Positions 11,993 to 25,885 of a stretch of 64,000 bases of DNA are shown here, piece by piece. The stretch is from Agelaius tricolor (lineage: Eukaryota > Chordata > Aves > Passeriformes > Icteridae): positions 5,842,001 to 5,906,000 of the forward strand of contig JALJCS010000034.1 of the NCBI GenBank assembly GCA_023055355.1. The letters are read 5' to 3'. The notes beneath the pieces were generated by a model. That model ran no database searches and was not told the DNA's origin. It saw nothing but the letters and a program-made list of their open reading frames with translations. The translations under genes were made by a program, and so were the position numbers. How positions within the stretch are numbered: position 1 is the stretch's first letter; each line of letters begins with the position of its first letter.

Positions 11993-13883
11993 TGCTACAG
12001 CTGCATCTACATAAATGCATACTAAAGGACATGCATGTGGAACATACATACAATGCCATATTTGGTTCTGTAGAACCCATAATTCAGCATCACACCCATT
12101 TCCTTTGTCCTGTTCAGTGAACCAAATGTTCTTGCTGAGACACAAATCTCATATCTCTTGTCTGGGACAGCTGATCTCCCACACAGGCTGACAGCACCTG
12201 GGATGAACGGACTTTAGGAAAGCCAGATGAATGGATAGAGAAGGTGTTGCAGGGAATTCCAGGAGCTAGCCCAGTAGAAGCAGCTGGGTCAAGACCATGC
12301 TCTTACTTTACAGCTTGCAAAAAGCAACCAGGGATGCCTTCTCTTTTTCCATTTGCTTCCTTCAGGAGGGCTGAGGACAAGACCTCTAATGACAGTTTCT
12401 TACCTTTAGTGGTCTTTCCATTCTCACTAGGGTATAGACAGAGAGGTACAGGCGAAAACATGGATTGCTCAAATTTTAATCAGAGACTTGACTACCTGCC
12501 AAACCATCCCAGAATTGGTAAGGAATCAAAAAAGTCTTAAATCATGTTTTAGACACTAGCTATAAATCATTTGGACTTTACATTTATAATAAACTAGATG
12601 CTTTATATTTTCATATAAAAAACTCCATCAGTAACAACTCAAGCCAACTGCTCACTAAAACCAAATTATTCCCATGACTACAAGTGCAGATTCTTTAAAT
12701 GTAGTTGAACAGAATTTGAACAAAAGAAGTCATAGCACTATTCCAAAATTGTAACTGGCAAATTCTAGAAGAAAAAAACCCCACGTTTGTCTCAGATACC
12801 TGCTCTGAGACTCCTAATTCCATACTTGTACTACTAAAACACAATGTATTTACTTTCAGAAGCAACAAGACTCTACAAGTTCCACTGAAGATAGAGATCT
12901 AAAGAGCTTGAATAATCATCATTTAGGATAATCTCAGCTTTAGAGCTCTTGCTATTTTCCATTGTAAGGATTATGTCTGATGCATCTTGTTGGGAATTTG
13001 GGACCCACATGACTTATGTTAAATAATATTTGTATATTCCATGTTTTTGTTGGACTTACCGACACATCTGCCTTGTGCCAGAATGGGGAGAAATTAGAAA
13101 AAATATTTAACGGGATCCCAGTTCTCAAACCATTTAATTTACAATCCTGAATATTTTCTCATTACTTGACTCCAGCAAAAGAAGGCCAATGTGGTGCATG
13201 GAGGCTTGGAAACAGGTACCATATTTTATTTTAGAAAGAATAACAAGCACCACAACCACAGAAAAGTGATTCCTTTGCATGGTGATATGAGCAGCAGAGA
13301 TCACAGTCTGTGACATAGGCCAAGAGGGGAGGACATATATTTTTGCCTGGGTGCTCACCCACATCCTCTGACACAGCCTCTTCAGTATTTTAGGACCAGA
13401 CCTTACAGTAGGATCTGCCTGTGCAGGCTCCTGTTCCCATGTGGCATCTCAGGAAGTTCAGTGGGAATGGGCATTGTTCCATTACTTGGAAACACTATTC
13501 CAGTGTCTAGAGTTTTTATCTCTGAGCAATATCTAATCTATATGTCTCAGATCAGATTCCACCAAAAAATATCCCTTAAATGTTTATTGGAGAACAGAGT
13601 AACTTTGATTTTATATTTTGCTCCAGATTTCTTTCTTCTATCTTGCAAGCCACTGGCAAAATAGAGATAGATAAAATGAAAGGATTTTCCTTAATATTGA
13701 TTTTCTTCTTCAAGACTGCTTCAAGCTTCTTAATCCTCCAAAATCACATTAGGAAAAAAGGCAACACAGATCCCAAACTCTGAGTAAAAATATTCTCAAA
13801 AAAATTCTCAAAGTTGAAACTAGAGCTCTCTAAAAGCAACTTTTTCCAAAGATCAGAACATACAACCAACAGAAAGACTTCTT

Positions 13884-13927
13884 AAGGTAAAAATTTGCTG
13901 TTGAGAAGGTAAAAATTTGCTGTTGAG
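13884..13927. repeat. Perfect 22-bp tandem duplication
   Basis: A 22-bp unit that begins AAGGTAAAAATTTGC and ends TGTTGAG occurs at 13884-13905 and again, identical, at 13906-13927. The identity points to a recent event, a slippage or end-joining duplication. Confidence 0.95.
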
Positions 13928-15367
13928 GACCCAAAGTCCACACACTAAACTCCTGAGGGGTAGGACTATGAGTCTTTCAGATTTTTTTGTTTGTCGGGTT
14001 TTTTGTTAAACTTTGGACCAGTCAGGTTCCATGGCCTGAAAGCCCTTTAGCAGCTGGAGTGCATTAGCTGCAGTGCTGGAGTGTATCTTCCAGCATATTT
14101 TTCACTGGAAAGGAATCTTGTTCACCTTCTCCAAGACCTTTTGCCAGTGCACATCAAAACAAGGTAAGTGTGGACAACTGGTAGGTTCTCTTCACAAGTC
14201 CTGAGCTGGACTAAAACATGCAGGTATATGTTCCCTGTGCACGTGCTTTGCAGTGTGGAGGCTGGCAGAGTTCACTGACCCAAAGTATGTCACAGGGACA
14301 ATGCCATCACTGATATGGCCTTCTTATTTAAAAACAAAAGAAAAACAAACAAACAAACCCCTAGAAACCCCAAAAAACCTAATAAATCATACTACTAAAA
14401 AAGTAAGATATCATTCCTTCCCTATAGCACAGTTTTTCCAAACACCAATTTGTCTGGTTTCATCAAGTCTGCTATGTAAATATGCATGGAAACTAGAGAT
14501 AGTCAAGCAACTATGAAACAAATAAACTGATCAGTTACATAATCCTTCTGTTAAGATATGATCACATTATGGAAAAGTCTGAGAAATCTTTCTCTAAGTG
14601 TTCCTTCTACTCTTTCATTTCAGTCTTCCTTGCAAACAACACATATTGGCTCTGGTGCCATGGCAGGAGACAATTCATTTACCTTGATTTACTTAGCCTG
14701 TTCAGGAAAAAGTCTAATAAAAAAAAATCTTCATGTTCAAGCAATCTGACATAATAAAGCATATTGTCACCCTGTAGGTCTTAGTATGTCAAACCAAAGG
14801 TAACAATGAACTTTTTTAAAATGAAAGGAAAACTGAAAATGTCTCCATATACCCCTCTCTGTAAAATCTAAACATCTGCTCAAGATCCTGATGCAGTAAC
14901 ACAATATGTCTGCAGCTTTCATAGTTATGAATAAATGCATCTTAAAACACAATACTGCAAAACCCATTCTTCCTCCATTTGCCTGCCAAATTCAGAGTTC
15001 ACAAATCTCTGACCTGGCTCCTTTAATCAGCTCCTGGCCCTCTGGGAGCTGCAAAGGTGAAGGGAGCTGCCTGTGGCCAGCATTGCTCCCTCCTCCTGCA
15101 GGAGTGCCCTCATTGGCACATGAGTGCCAGACCCAGAAACACTTTGTGCTTCCCACTGTCAGTCCTGGTAAGCGAGAAGCACAGGCAGGAATGATGGCAA
15201 AATCACCTTATTGAAGCAACACCTTCGAGCTGTCATGCTGTAGTCAAAGGTGTCCCCTAAATACAGCACCAAGGGCTTAACAGGTATGAAAGCCTGAATG
15301 TTATTTTCAGCATACCTTATGATATCAAAAAGAAAAATTACAGCAAATAGAGCCTTGAATCCTTGAA

Positions 15368-15369
<2 letters not shown>

Positions 15370-15412
<43 letters not shown>
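15370..15412 (+). repeat. Poly(A) tract, 43 A
   Basis: An uninterrupted run of 43 A directly follows CCTTGAAAT, so an AATAAA word overlaps its start. The sequence upstream (15215-15369) has no open frame of note. I see no duplicate of the downstream TTGGATGTC as a target-site repeat. Confidence 0.9.
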
Positions 15413-15415
<3 letters not shown>

Positions 15416-18400
15416 GATGTCATTTATTGTGGGCTAGTCCCAGATGAAAAACAATTTAACTCACTGTTCTTACCAAGAGACAAGGGCTGTGGTCTTTGCT
15501 GCCTGAGGCTGCAAAGCAAGTTAGTGGAACTCTCTTTAAGCTCTTCTTTAGCTATGTCACAACTGCTTAATTCAGATTTGGCTTAGTCAGGGACATTTCT
15601 ATACATTACTTCATGGATCAGCTGTGTACCAAGGTAAATGTACAGCAAGATTATTTTCATTTGATGTTTAGTATCAACACACCTTGTGACTATCACAGTA
15701 TTAAAGCAGCTGCTCTAACAAGAAACACCTTTAAGTTTGGAAGGCTTTTTAGCTGAGTCCAATTTGTTTACCCTTGATAAATGATTTCTGATTTGTGGCT
15801 TAGTTTGGGTTATAGAGTTATCAGCTCTTCATTAAAGGGCTAAACCCCCAAACCTGCTATTTTTCAAGGGGGCAGGGATATTTCGTTATTGTGTTCCACT
15901 TTTTTCCCTTTTGTTTCGTTTTTCTCCTGGTAGAAGACTCTGCCAAATATTTCAAAGCCCTTCTTGGCAAGTAATAAAATAATTTGGACAGAGTAAAGTG
16001 CAATTAGAATTTTTTGGCAGGTTTCATATTTTGGATGCTGATGAGAAGGGTATCAGTTTTAGTGTACTTGACCAGTTCATTATTTCAGATAATTTCCTGC
16101 CACACAGCACCATTGCTACAGATTGTGTTTGGCTGAAAAACCAGCAAGGTCACAGTTTCTGGGTTTTTTCAAGTGCAGATAACTTTAAATAAATTGGTTT
16201 TTCTCCCCCTTCTGTCATTCACTCTAACATAACTCATAAAATCTTATTTGTCTCCTTAATATTGTATATCCAAAAACTGTTTCTTACACTCAAGAATGTA
16301 ATGTAATGTCACTTATTATGCAAGGAAAGGTTGTAAAACACACAGAGGAACACATTTGCATTGCTGTTATTAGGGGCCAAATTCAATTATTCCCTCTTTT
16401 GCTTGGTTTTGGCACCAAAAACTCTATGTACATTCCAGTGAGACAAATTTTTTTGGTTGTTTTTTGGGGGTGAGGGGCTTTAGACAGGGGCTGTGACCTT
16501 CTGCACTTTTCTGCACACCACAAGTCATAGGTTTTTATTGGATCCTGTTCTAAATTTGTGTCAGCACTTCCTTTATAAATCCTTATTTTGATATGGATTA
16601 TAAACTGTTCTTAAAAAATCCATCCCAGAATAAAAGCCTATTTTGTTGGCATGGAGAGTGTTAAGTATCAAACTTGATGATTTGGTATTTCTAGACCCTA
16701 AGATTACAAACAAAACACACCTTGTGAGAGCTCAGAAACACTTTTTACCAGTCAGAGATTTCTTCACTGCATGCTTTAGAGTTAAAGTATCAGGCAAGCT
16801 GTTTGCTGGAGTTTTTATTTCCCCTACACAGCTTTTCCAATAAAAACTTCCAAGCACCATCAGTGACAGGCCACAATGCAGGACATGCCATTATGCCCAT
16901 TTCTCCCCCTGCTAGGAGAAGTCCTAGTGGTTTGTGTTATTTCTTCCTCACAGAGTTATCACTTTTGGAGAAAAATACTCACAACACTAAATCAGGATGA
17001 GAGAGCACTGAGGGGAAAAGGGGGTTAAAATCCATGTCCTCATTGTCAGGGAGAGTTGTTTTTCTCAAACTTCTGTCTATATTTTGGTATTGCACAATAA
17101 AAAGAACTGCATTTTTTTTTACCTGTTGCTGTAGACAGCACTGCTCAAGGATCAGCACCTGGCTTGCCAGCATTCTCAGTCCTTCAGCTCCATCTCCAGC
17201 ACATGCCATGCCTCTTTCTGCAAGTAGAGATGTATTGAACAGACCTTTATTACATGGTTAAAGAATATGTGAGACAGTTCTAAAAGTGCCCCTTTCCTCC
17301 CTTCGTTGTTCTCCTGTCCTCAGAAAACATGCTTCTGCTTTGGGCAGGCAAAACCTGATCTGTTAACACCACAGGCAGTGATTTCTTCAAAACTGCAGGG
17401 CAACCTAAGGCATCAAGATGGACTTTCACAGTGCACTTTTTGATCACAGAGTAGCTTTCCTGTTTGCCTCTGTCCTCCACACATTTTTAAGTTACTCTGT
17501 CCAAGGAAAATGCACACAGTCCTCATTGCAATCTGTGTTTTCCCTGCCCAGCAAAATGTGTTTGACTGATAACATAGAAGTCATGTGTGACACCTGCAGG
17601 AATGATCAGCTGCCTCTGAGAGGCCTCAAAGAGAAGGACAACAAGCACATCTTAAAAAGTTCAAAGCTAACTATAACTTTAAGGACCAAAGTTCATAGTG
17701 GAAAATGTATGGAGAGCTGACACTGACCAGCACATGCATTTTTATAAGAAACAAGAAGAGAAGCCCACAAGAATTAAGAGTGCTGTTCACAGGAGCACAG
17801 CACCACACTGGAGTCCCATGTTGCAGGGAGAGCCCTTCTTGTGGTCCCTGCTGGTGGTGTTTTCACAGTCCTTGTAATTAATTTGATATGAGCCTTCCTG
17901 GCAGTGCTGGTGGCTGAGTACTGCAGAAGCTGGATATCACTCCACTGATGATTTGCAGAAACCCCTGTATGTTTATATCTTCAGCAGACCATCAAATCCA
18001 CAAAACACTTTGGTCAGTTTAATAATTATCCTGGGAAGCAAAGTAGGGCTGTCATTATCAAGATGCTAGCTTCTGCCTAACGATTTGAAGCAGCTTTCAT
18101 TCCTTGGGGTGACAGATGTGCTTGAACATTATGCAGAACGCATTGCATCCATAATGGGATTGTGACTTGTTATTGATCTCCATTGCTTTCATCACCACAT
18201 TCACATGTCAATCTCAATAACTGGTCACATGTATGTCTGTCTGCATGGCTACATGAAGACTCTCAAGAAAACTTGTGAATCTTGCTCATTTGATTCTTCC
18301 TTCTGTTTCAATAACTGTGGTTTATATTGCTTGCTTCTTAAAGCAAAGATTTTTTTTTTTTTTTTTTCTGTTTTTGAATATTAGCACTTTCATCAAAACT

Positions 18401-21400
18401 CCCATAATTGTTGACCTCCTGTAAGGAAGTGCTCTCCCTTAACAGCATTTAGATCTTAGGGAATTGGTGGAATCTTAGATTTCAAATTAGCATCATCACA
18501 AACAATCAGTAGGGGAAGAAAATCTGTCTATTTACAGTAGCTGCATTCAAAAGAATTAAATTTTAAATGTGCATGGACATAATTGCCACAATCCCCACTA
18601 AAAATACCAGCCCTAGTTAGACTCCACGGAATGCAGAGTATGGGGAAAAAGCAACACAAGAGAATGTCAAATGAATTGCATAATTCCCATCCATGTCTTA
18701 AGCTTTCTTGTTTAAATGAGAATAAACCAGGCTCTTAACAAAATCCATGAGATTTACCTGTCCCATATCTACAAGGCTCTCAGCCTGTCTTCTTTGCATC
18801 ATTTCAGCTCCTGATGTTTCACTTTTTCCTGCTTGCAATATGTTGATAGACAATAGAAATAGAGCTGGAACTGAAGAATTTTTCAAAGGTTTTCCCTTTT
18901 TCTTCAGTTTTCCTGAAATCCAAGGCCAAATGTGTGATTGAAATAAAAGAATTATACAAATCCCTCCATATTTTACTAAAGAAAAGGCAACACTCGTGCA
19001 TACTAATGACAATTGGAAATATAAATCACAAATAATGGTGCATTCCCCAAAAGGCAAATTCTCCAGAAGACTGAAGATGAAGTCAAAACTGCAGCTCCCT
19101 CTCCTAAATGAAGGGAAAACTTGCTTTTCCTTTGTATTATTTCATAAGCATGTAAATGAGCAGAGGTAATTTCTAGCTCACTTCATGCTTCAAGGAAAAG
19201 AATTTTCCTCTGCACAGAGTCCTGCACACTTAGCATACTGAATCTAGCAAAACCTCATGATCTTAATAAAGACAATTACATATAATTAGATATAATATAA
19301 AATAATGAGAGAGAATGTCAAATCTATCATAGGCTGCTACACCAAACACACAAGGTGTCCCATATTTTAGTTTCTTTCAGACAACTGTATCATAATATTG
19401 CTGCTAAATCATACTGAAGTTACACTGTGAGATGTACAAAGAAATGAGCTAAATGCTGGTTCACTGAACTCTGAGATATCAGAAAAATCTGGCATTGAAC
19501 CCATGCTGGCTCAAAAGCAAACCTTCAAATTGAAAAGGGAGGATACATGATTAGTCATCCTCTGCAATTAGGAGGATGATGATGCAGTCTGCTGTAGATG
19601 ATCTTCACTAAGTCACTACCATTGTGAAACATTGTGTCTTTAGCTTAAAAAGCACACAATTCTTGCCATAAAACTGTCTTTCCCAGGAATAACTTTTGTT
19701 TCTGCCCCAGATGAGTATTTTTGGTTGGAGTCAGTTCCATCTTACAAGTCTAGAAGGAGTTAGTTCAACCTGGTCCTTATTCTACCTACTGGATAATACC
19801 ATTCTGCATTTTTAGGATCAGATTGAGGCACTTGAGTGAAATTATACCACAACACACCATGTTTCCTCCTGTCTCTAGTCTCAAATCATGATCTCCCTAT
19901 CCTGCACTTTAAAGCAACAGGCTCCTACCTTAAACCTTCAAGCATTCATGTAGATGCAATTTCCCTTCACTGGGCTCATTCCATTACAATTTTGTCGCTA
20001 TTTTGTCCCTTATGGTCTCTCCCTGCACCCTCTAGAACGTGACCACGCTGTTCCAGTGCAGGCCCCCTCCCTCACATTCCATCCAGAGGGAGAAGCATGC
20101 TGCAGAAGGAAGAAGAAATGCTCACAGTACCCCCAGTGTGCTGGGATTTGCAATCTCCTTCTCTCCTGAGGGAGTCTAGCCCAAGGCCAGACTTGCATGC
20201 AAGTAATTTTTACGCATTTATGCAGTACCAGACTTCTGTGGCAAAGGGCCAAACATAGCTGTGTCTCATTCCGGGCTCCATATAGACTGTGGTATCAAAC
20301 CCAGTGACACTGTTTAAGAGGGTACACCTTAAAAGGTCCAAAGAGAAATGTAAAGTAAAACGTGTGGCCTCCATATGCAACTCTGTTCCCCAAACAGGCA
20401 AGGATGTAAATCTCTGCTTTCTCAGCAGCTGAAAGGAAAAGCCTGGGATCAGAAACCTGAAGTCCACTATGTCCCAGTGCCTATTTTCCACTGGCTGGCT
20501 GTAAGTCTTCAAAAAACACCTCACACTTAACAGGGATTAATTGGAGATTAGTCTTTCTGACCTGAAACAGAACTTCAGAGAAATACTGACTAATATCCCC
20601 TGTAGCTGTAACAGACTAACATGAAACTGCAGACCCTGGGGAAAAAAAAGCTCAGCTGAGTAGAGGAAAAACTACAGAATGCTCTTCAGTAGATCCTGTG
20701 TAGGATGGAGTTTATATCTAGCCAGGCTCTCCAATAAACCTACTTGATTCTTTCTGTAACTCCAGCTGATCCACTTCCCAGAGCTGCCATCCCACTGGTA
20801 AACAAAGTAAAATTTGTCATGTACACTCAAAACTGCTTCACCATAAAAGGATGTACCCTACCTGTTGATTCAAATAACCTACAAAATTCTTTTTCCAAAA
20901 CACTGGATGTACTGGGTCGTACTGAACAGGACATAATAAGAAAGTATTTTTCTCTGTTCACATGTGAGTAGAAGGCTGAAGCAGTTTGGGTATTTCTAGT
21001 AGAAGCAAAAAGAAAAAGGAAATCAATATCTTTATGCTCCTCTCTGTCCTGAGCCTATTCTACCTGCTGCCCTAATACCACAAGCACCCTACGGGGTGCT
21101 TTTCTGCCCTGATAAAGAGAACCTTTCTGTGACACACACACACATGCCTGGGCTGCTTAGCAACTCCTGGAGTTACCCCATTTTCAGGGTGTTTATGGAT
21201 TCTGGATGGCAGCTTGGCATCAGCTATAACCAGTTGAAGTAAACTGAGCTAAGCATTTCCTCTAGAAGAATGAAAAATGAGTAATTTCATGGCACTGAGT
21301 TCAGGGGCCCAAAGCACTCTTCTGCAGGGTCTCTGCTCCATTTTGGCCCCAGCCTGATCTGAGCTTGTGTTTAATGTGGAGTTGAAAACGCCCTACAATT

Positions 21401-22211
21401 GTAAGCCTGAGCAACAGATGAGTTTATTTGACTTACACCATATGATGAAAAGACACTGAGCCAGATTAGATAGCTTAGTTTACAAACAATAAATGAGGTC
21501 ATTTGACCCAGAAATCTTTGCTTAAATGTTGGACTAAGCAGAACATATGGAATATGCACATAAACATATAAAACATAAAAAACCCGCTTTCCCATGTGTT
21601 CCCAAAGGTGTTTCACAAATATGCACTTTTTTTTCACACAAATGCATAAATATCTAAGCTCACATAAACAAAACTGGTCATATTTGTTTGAAAGATACCT
21701 GAGGGTTGTTGGTACTTTTGTAATTTCTACAGGTGTAGTTTAAGCACAACTGTTTGCAAGTCTGTTTAGCCTGGATATAATTGCACTCAGTCAGAAAAAC
21801 TTCAGAGCAATGCAGAAAATAGAAGCTCCTTCCACATTTGGAGGGAATTATGGAGGTTTTTACCTTATAAGAAAACAGTCTATCTAGAATCTCTTGCAGG
21901 AGTTTGTGTTTGTCTTCCAATATTCCTCCCTGAGAGAGCATCCAGAACTAGAGAACAGCTCTGTATTATGTTTATGAATTATCTGAGAGCACGCTGCAAG
22001 TTATTACAACTTTTACTATCTGAAATTATTTAATGGTCACCCACAAATTGTGCAACTGGTTACCTAATATACAGCATCTCACTTTCTCTTCCTTGATTAG
22101 ATTAAGCAAATCTGAGCCAGGGGCTCAAAATGTGCTTTTCATGAGTGTTCTTATGAACAAAAAGGTACTTTCACTAATATTCACAGAAGAAAAATAAAAG
22201 CCTCAGGTCAG
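15413..22211. other. AT-rich non-coding sequence, no gene recognised
   Basis: Open frames reach 119 codons (18698-19057, - strand) but none resembles a known protein. An 18-T run lies at 18350-18367. No transposon or RNA gene is recognisable. Confidence 0.55.
18350..18367 (-). repeat. Poly(T) tract, 18 T
   Basis: An uninterrupted run of 18 T, equal to poly(A) on the - strand. It is the only long homopolymer of that orientation above 15 bases that I noted in the first half of the window. Confidence 0.9.
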
Positions 22212-22327
22212 GAAATCACTAAAGCATGTGTTTAATTCCTCCCCTCCTTTAGAGAGGAGTTATGCTCATGAAATCACTAAAGCATGTGTTTAATTCCTCC
22301 CCTCCTTAAGAGAGGAGTTATGCTCAC
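22212..22327. repeat. 58-bp tandem duplication
   Basis: Copy one (22212-22269) and copy two (22270-22327) share almost every base, including AAATCACTAAAGCATG and GAGAGGAGTTATGCTCA. They differ at about two positions (TTTAGAG against TTAAGAG, and CAT against CAC near the end). The high identity suggests a recent duplication. Each copy has a small CTCCT/AGGAG inverted repeat. Confidence 0.95.
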
Positions 22328-23261
22328 ACTTAAGTTGCATTGCTTAACTGCTGTCTGAACGCTTTTCTGAACCAGAACCAGCAAAGAGGCAGCCACAGTT
22401 CAGTCATCTTTAAACACTAAAATCGTTTAAAGAGAATGAAGTCTTCTGATTTACTGTAGCAACCATGTCCTTTTAAAAGTTACTAATTTTGCATTTTTCT
22501 AACCTCCGCTATTCCATTAACATTGGTTTTCTACCCTTTGTCCTTAAATTCTTGTGCCCTCATGTGATTGAAACATGCTTAATAGGATAGCCTCCATATG
22601 TCCTATTAGACAAAATTTGTGTTTTAAACCTAGATCCAAGAGTAATTGAAGTTAATGGAAAGACTTAATTGTTTTCAATGAGTGTTGGATGAAGAACTGA
22701 TAGTTTAACTCTGGACACTCTCTTTTGAACCTACTCACCAAGGTGCTGATCCAACTCCCAGTGAAGTCAATAGAGGGATTTGTGTTGGGATTTGGATAAT
22801 AACTCTGTTCTTCTTGGAGTCAAATCCCCTTTGTCAATATGCACACGCACAAACACAGAGATATAAATGAAAACAAATGTTTGGCAACTTGTGACAGAAA
22901 GTCCAAATCTGTATCTGTGTATTTGGGCCAAACCAAAATTGTTATGCTTGACAAAAACATCATTATACTGATCTGGTTTTGGTTTTTACTTACTAGTAAT
23001 TGTTTGGTGAGTATAAATCTAATTTCTCATATTTTTTTTTTTACATAAATATATTCTTCTGTCACTGTAGACAGTAAAATGAGAGGGATTTCTATGTAAA
23101 ACTTTCTGTTCAGACTTGTCATAACTTTGACAAACATAATCCTCTCAGACCAGAATTTTCCATGCTTGGTCTCCATCAAGAGCAATTCTGTTTTTGCCAA
23201 GTATGAAGAAGTTTGCTTCAGCTCCTTCTTAGTTTCCAAAATACAAAAGATTTCTCATTTA
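22328..23261. other. AT-rich non-coding sequence, no gene recognised
   Basis: I see only short chance open frames and no repeats of note. Confidence 0.55.
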
Positions 23262-23710
23262 GGATCGATCCTACACTCAAAACAAAAGGGATGTGGGCTG
23301 GATTCCCAGAGGTGCAGCGCTCTCGCAGTTCCCATTGGCTTTAGTGTTGCTAAAATCAGCTTCTGTGCTTTTAAAACAAGAATTCCAGGCGGATGAGGGA
23401 ATTCTGCCTTGGACACAACGAGCCAAGTGGAGCCTTGGCTAGCAGAGCTGCAGGGAGCAGGGATGTTGCTGATTGCTTCATCTGCCCAGAGTGTGTGTTA
23501 CGTGCCACACGTTGGTCGCGCTCTGTGCTAACAGAGCAGTGCCAGCGGTAGCACACAAGGACAACAACAAGGTGGACAGCGAGGGGGAGACAAAGGGATG
23601 GGAAATCTGCCAAACTTTTACAGAGCTCTGTGTTCAACACAACTGAGGGACCTTTTTCTGCTCTACAGATAAACAATTTCACAATTTATGCCAATAACAA
23701 CTCGGGCCAT
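23262..23710. other. CpG-richer patch
   Basis: About a dozen CpG dinucleotides fall in 450 bp, with a concentration at 23311-23585, in a window where CpG is otherwise sparse. They include a GTCGCGCTC cluster near 23515. A 103-codon - strand frame (23371-23682) spans it without recognisable similarity. It could be a regulatory element, a young repeat not yet depleted by methylation, or an exon I cannot recognise. It is too CpG-poor to call a CpG island. Confidence 0.35.
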
Positions 23711-25699
23711 TCCATACCCCTAAACAGAGAGATTTTAAGACCCAGTGACAAAATAACTGGTTCAGCCCCTGGCATCCTTTCCAGAATGATGCAGGAACTC
23801 TGCCATTTTAGGCTAAGATGATTCTTTCTGGATTGTGCTACCCCTCCAAATACCAGCTCATCAGGCTACTCATTAAACATTGAGGCCACCCTGCAGTTAC
23901 TTAGCTTTTGTTCTCCAAGACATTGTATCACTGTAATTTTTACTGCATGAAGCAAATATTATCAGATTATCCATCTCACCGTGTCCTCAAGATATTAGAT
24001 GGCCACCTTTAAAGTACATCCATATCCCCTTATGATGATATATGAGATACATGAGAAATATATAGATATTGAAAAGTAGTAGTCAACTCTAAAGTTCAGT
24101 AAACAAGAACAAAAAAATTCAAGTGAGATTGGCAAAGTAAGATTCCCTCCCTGAAAAATAATTTAGTAATTCATCAGTTACATAACACAAAAAAGTTTCT
24201 GGCTATTCATTCTCTGGCTGACATAGGCATAAAATACTTCCCTCAACAGGTCTATTTGTTGCAGAAAGAGGGCTTGGGTAATTTTTTGTATGTTTTGCTG
24301 TGTTTGTTTTTAAAAAAAGCCTGGAAAATCTGTTAAATAATAATTATAAAATATAAAGTTGCAATGAGAATTTGGATTTATGTTAAAAGGTATTTGGTAA
24401 ACAGATACTAAAAGGGACTAAAATGACTGACAAACCAATCCATGACTTGAGAATAGAAAAGTCAGAGACAAGAGAAGGAATTCCACCCCCATGGGGACAG
24501 AAGATAGAATAGTTCAGCAGGAAAGGATCTACAATGATCAGCTGCATATGTGATAGGTCCAGCTGCAAAAAGGTGATAGTGATTTGAAGCCATCTGCAAC
24601 TAGAGAGAGAAAATAATATAGGTCATGCCAAAATCCTGCAGTTTGAGTAGCTACTTACTATTTATGGATGAAAACTGGGTCCCTAAAAGAGTTCACCAGC
24701 CTGCTGTGGTGTTTATTTAAGCTTTTGCTCGTTTTATAGACCTCGCTACTGCTTTTAATGACAGAAAGAAAACAAATCAAAAGAAATGAAAAGAAAAACG
24801 TCCCTCACAGCAATAAATAGGCTGTGAACTACAGAACAGCAGTAGCTGCTTTCGAAGGCTAGAATGGCAAATGCACACATGGTGTAACAGCCCCAGGGGC
24901 TGACAGATGCCAAAATGCCTGGATGATCTGTTCATTCGTATCCAGACAGGTACTGACAACAGCTCCTCTCCAAAGGGGAGGTTGCATATTGTGCTGACAT
25001 CCACATCAGATGGCTGAAATCCCACCAGGAATTCTGTGCCACACACTTTTTAGTCTGAAGATCAGAGAATGATTTTAAGGCATTTCTTCAATACCCACTT
25101 TATAAAAGGCAGCAAAAATGGAGAAGAAAGAGGGGATGCCCTTTCAAATACATCTCTAAATACAGTTACTAAAGTCGTGCTCAGCTTTGTATTTTTCCAG
25201 ACTGATCACTTATTTCAAAACACCAAAATCTGCCTTTGATGGAAAAACAAAAGGAAAGCATTTTTCCAGAAACCATTTTTCTGGAAAGGGCATGTTATCA
25301 TGGTAAAGGGAATTCACATTTTATATTTCTCAAATCTTGATTAACTTGATTACTTGCTATGAGACTCCCTACATCTACTGAATCAGGTGGGTACCTTTAG
25401 CCTAACTCCTAATTTAAGTCTGAAAACTTTCCTGTACATACTGTACATTTCAAAACCAGGTATTAGAACTCAATATATTTCTTGGGGAACCACCAGTGTT
25501 CTTTGTATTTAACCCTGTGACCTGTGCCTCTGTATGGGCTAAATTACACCACCCTCAGTGGGAAGGAGGTTTAAGTCACAGGACTGGAGGGGCCTGTCTT
25601 TAGAAGGATGAAATTAAGCACACACAACTTTTGAGAAAGTTCAGATTGGTAAACTTGGCAGGACAAAAGGACAAGTCTACAAACTTGCTTTACTTAGCA
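23711..25699. other. AT-rich non-coding sequence, no gene recognised
   Basis: The stretch contains short chance frames only. A TATA- and GATA-like run at 24030-24075 is simple AT-rich sequence. Confidence 0.55.
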
Positions 25700-25885
25700 A
25701 GATTCGGGAGAAACGCGCCGACTGTACATTCTCTACCCTCATTATATTCTTGGAGTTTTGACTTCCTCTGCTGCTCCCCAGCCACAGATAGGTATCTAAA
25801 CACGGGGAAGGCAGAGTGTTTTCACAGCTGTGAGCACCGTGTTACACCTATGGGCTGCAGGCCACACAGGGGGAGCACAGCCGCT
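25700..25885. other. Small CpG-richer patch
   Basis: Seven CpG dinucleotides occur in about 185 bp, including an ACGCGCCGAC cluster near 25715. A + strand frame of 89 codons (25631-25900) overlaps it without recognisable similarity. Nature unknown. Confidence 0.3.

Larger units (their letters stand above)
11356..15369. other. Non-coding sequence, no gene recognised
   Basis: The stretch holds a degenerate GATA tract (11917-11992), a perfect 22-bp tandem duplication (13884-13927) and an A/C-rich patch with AAAC units near 14340-14358. Open frames are 102 codons or shorter without recognisable similarity. Confidence 0.55.
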
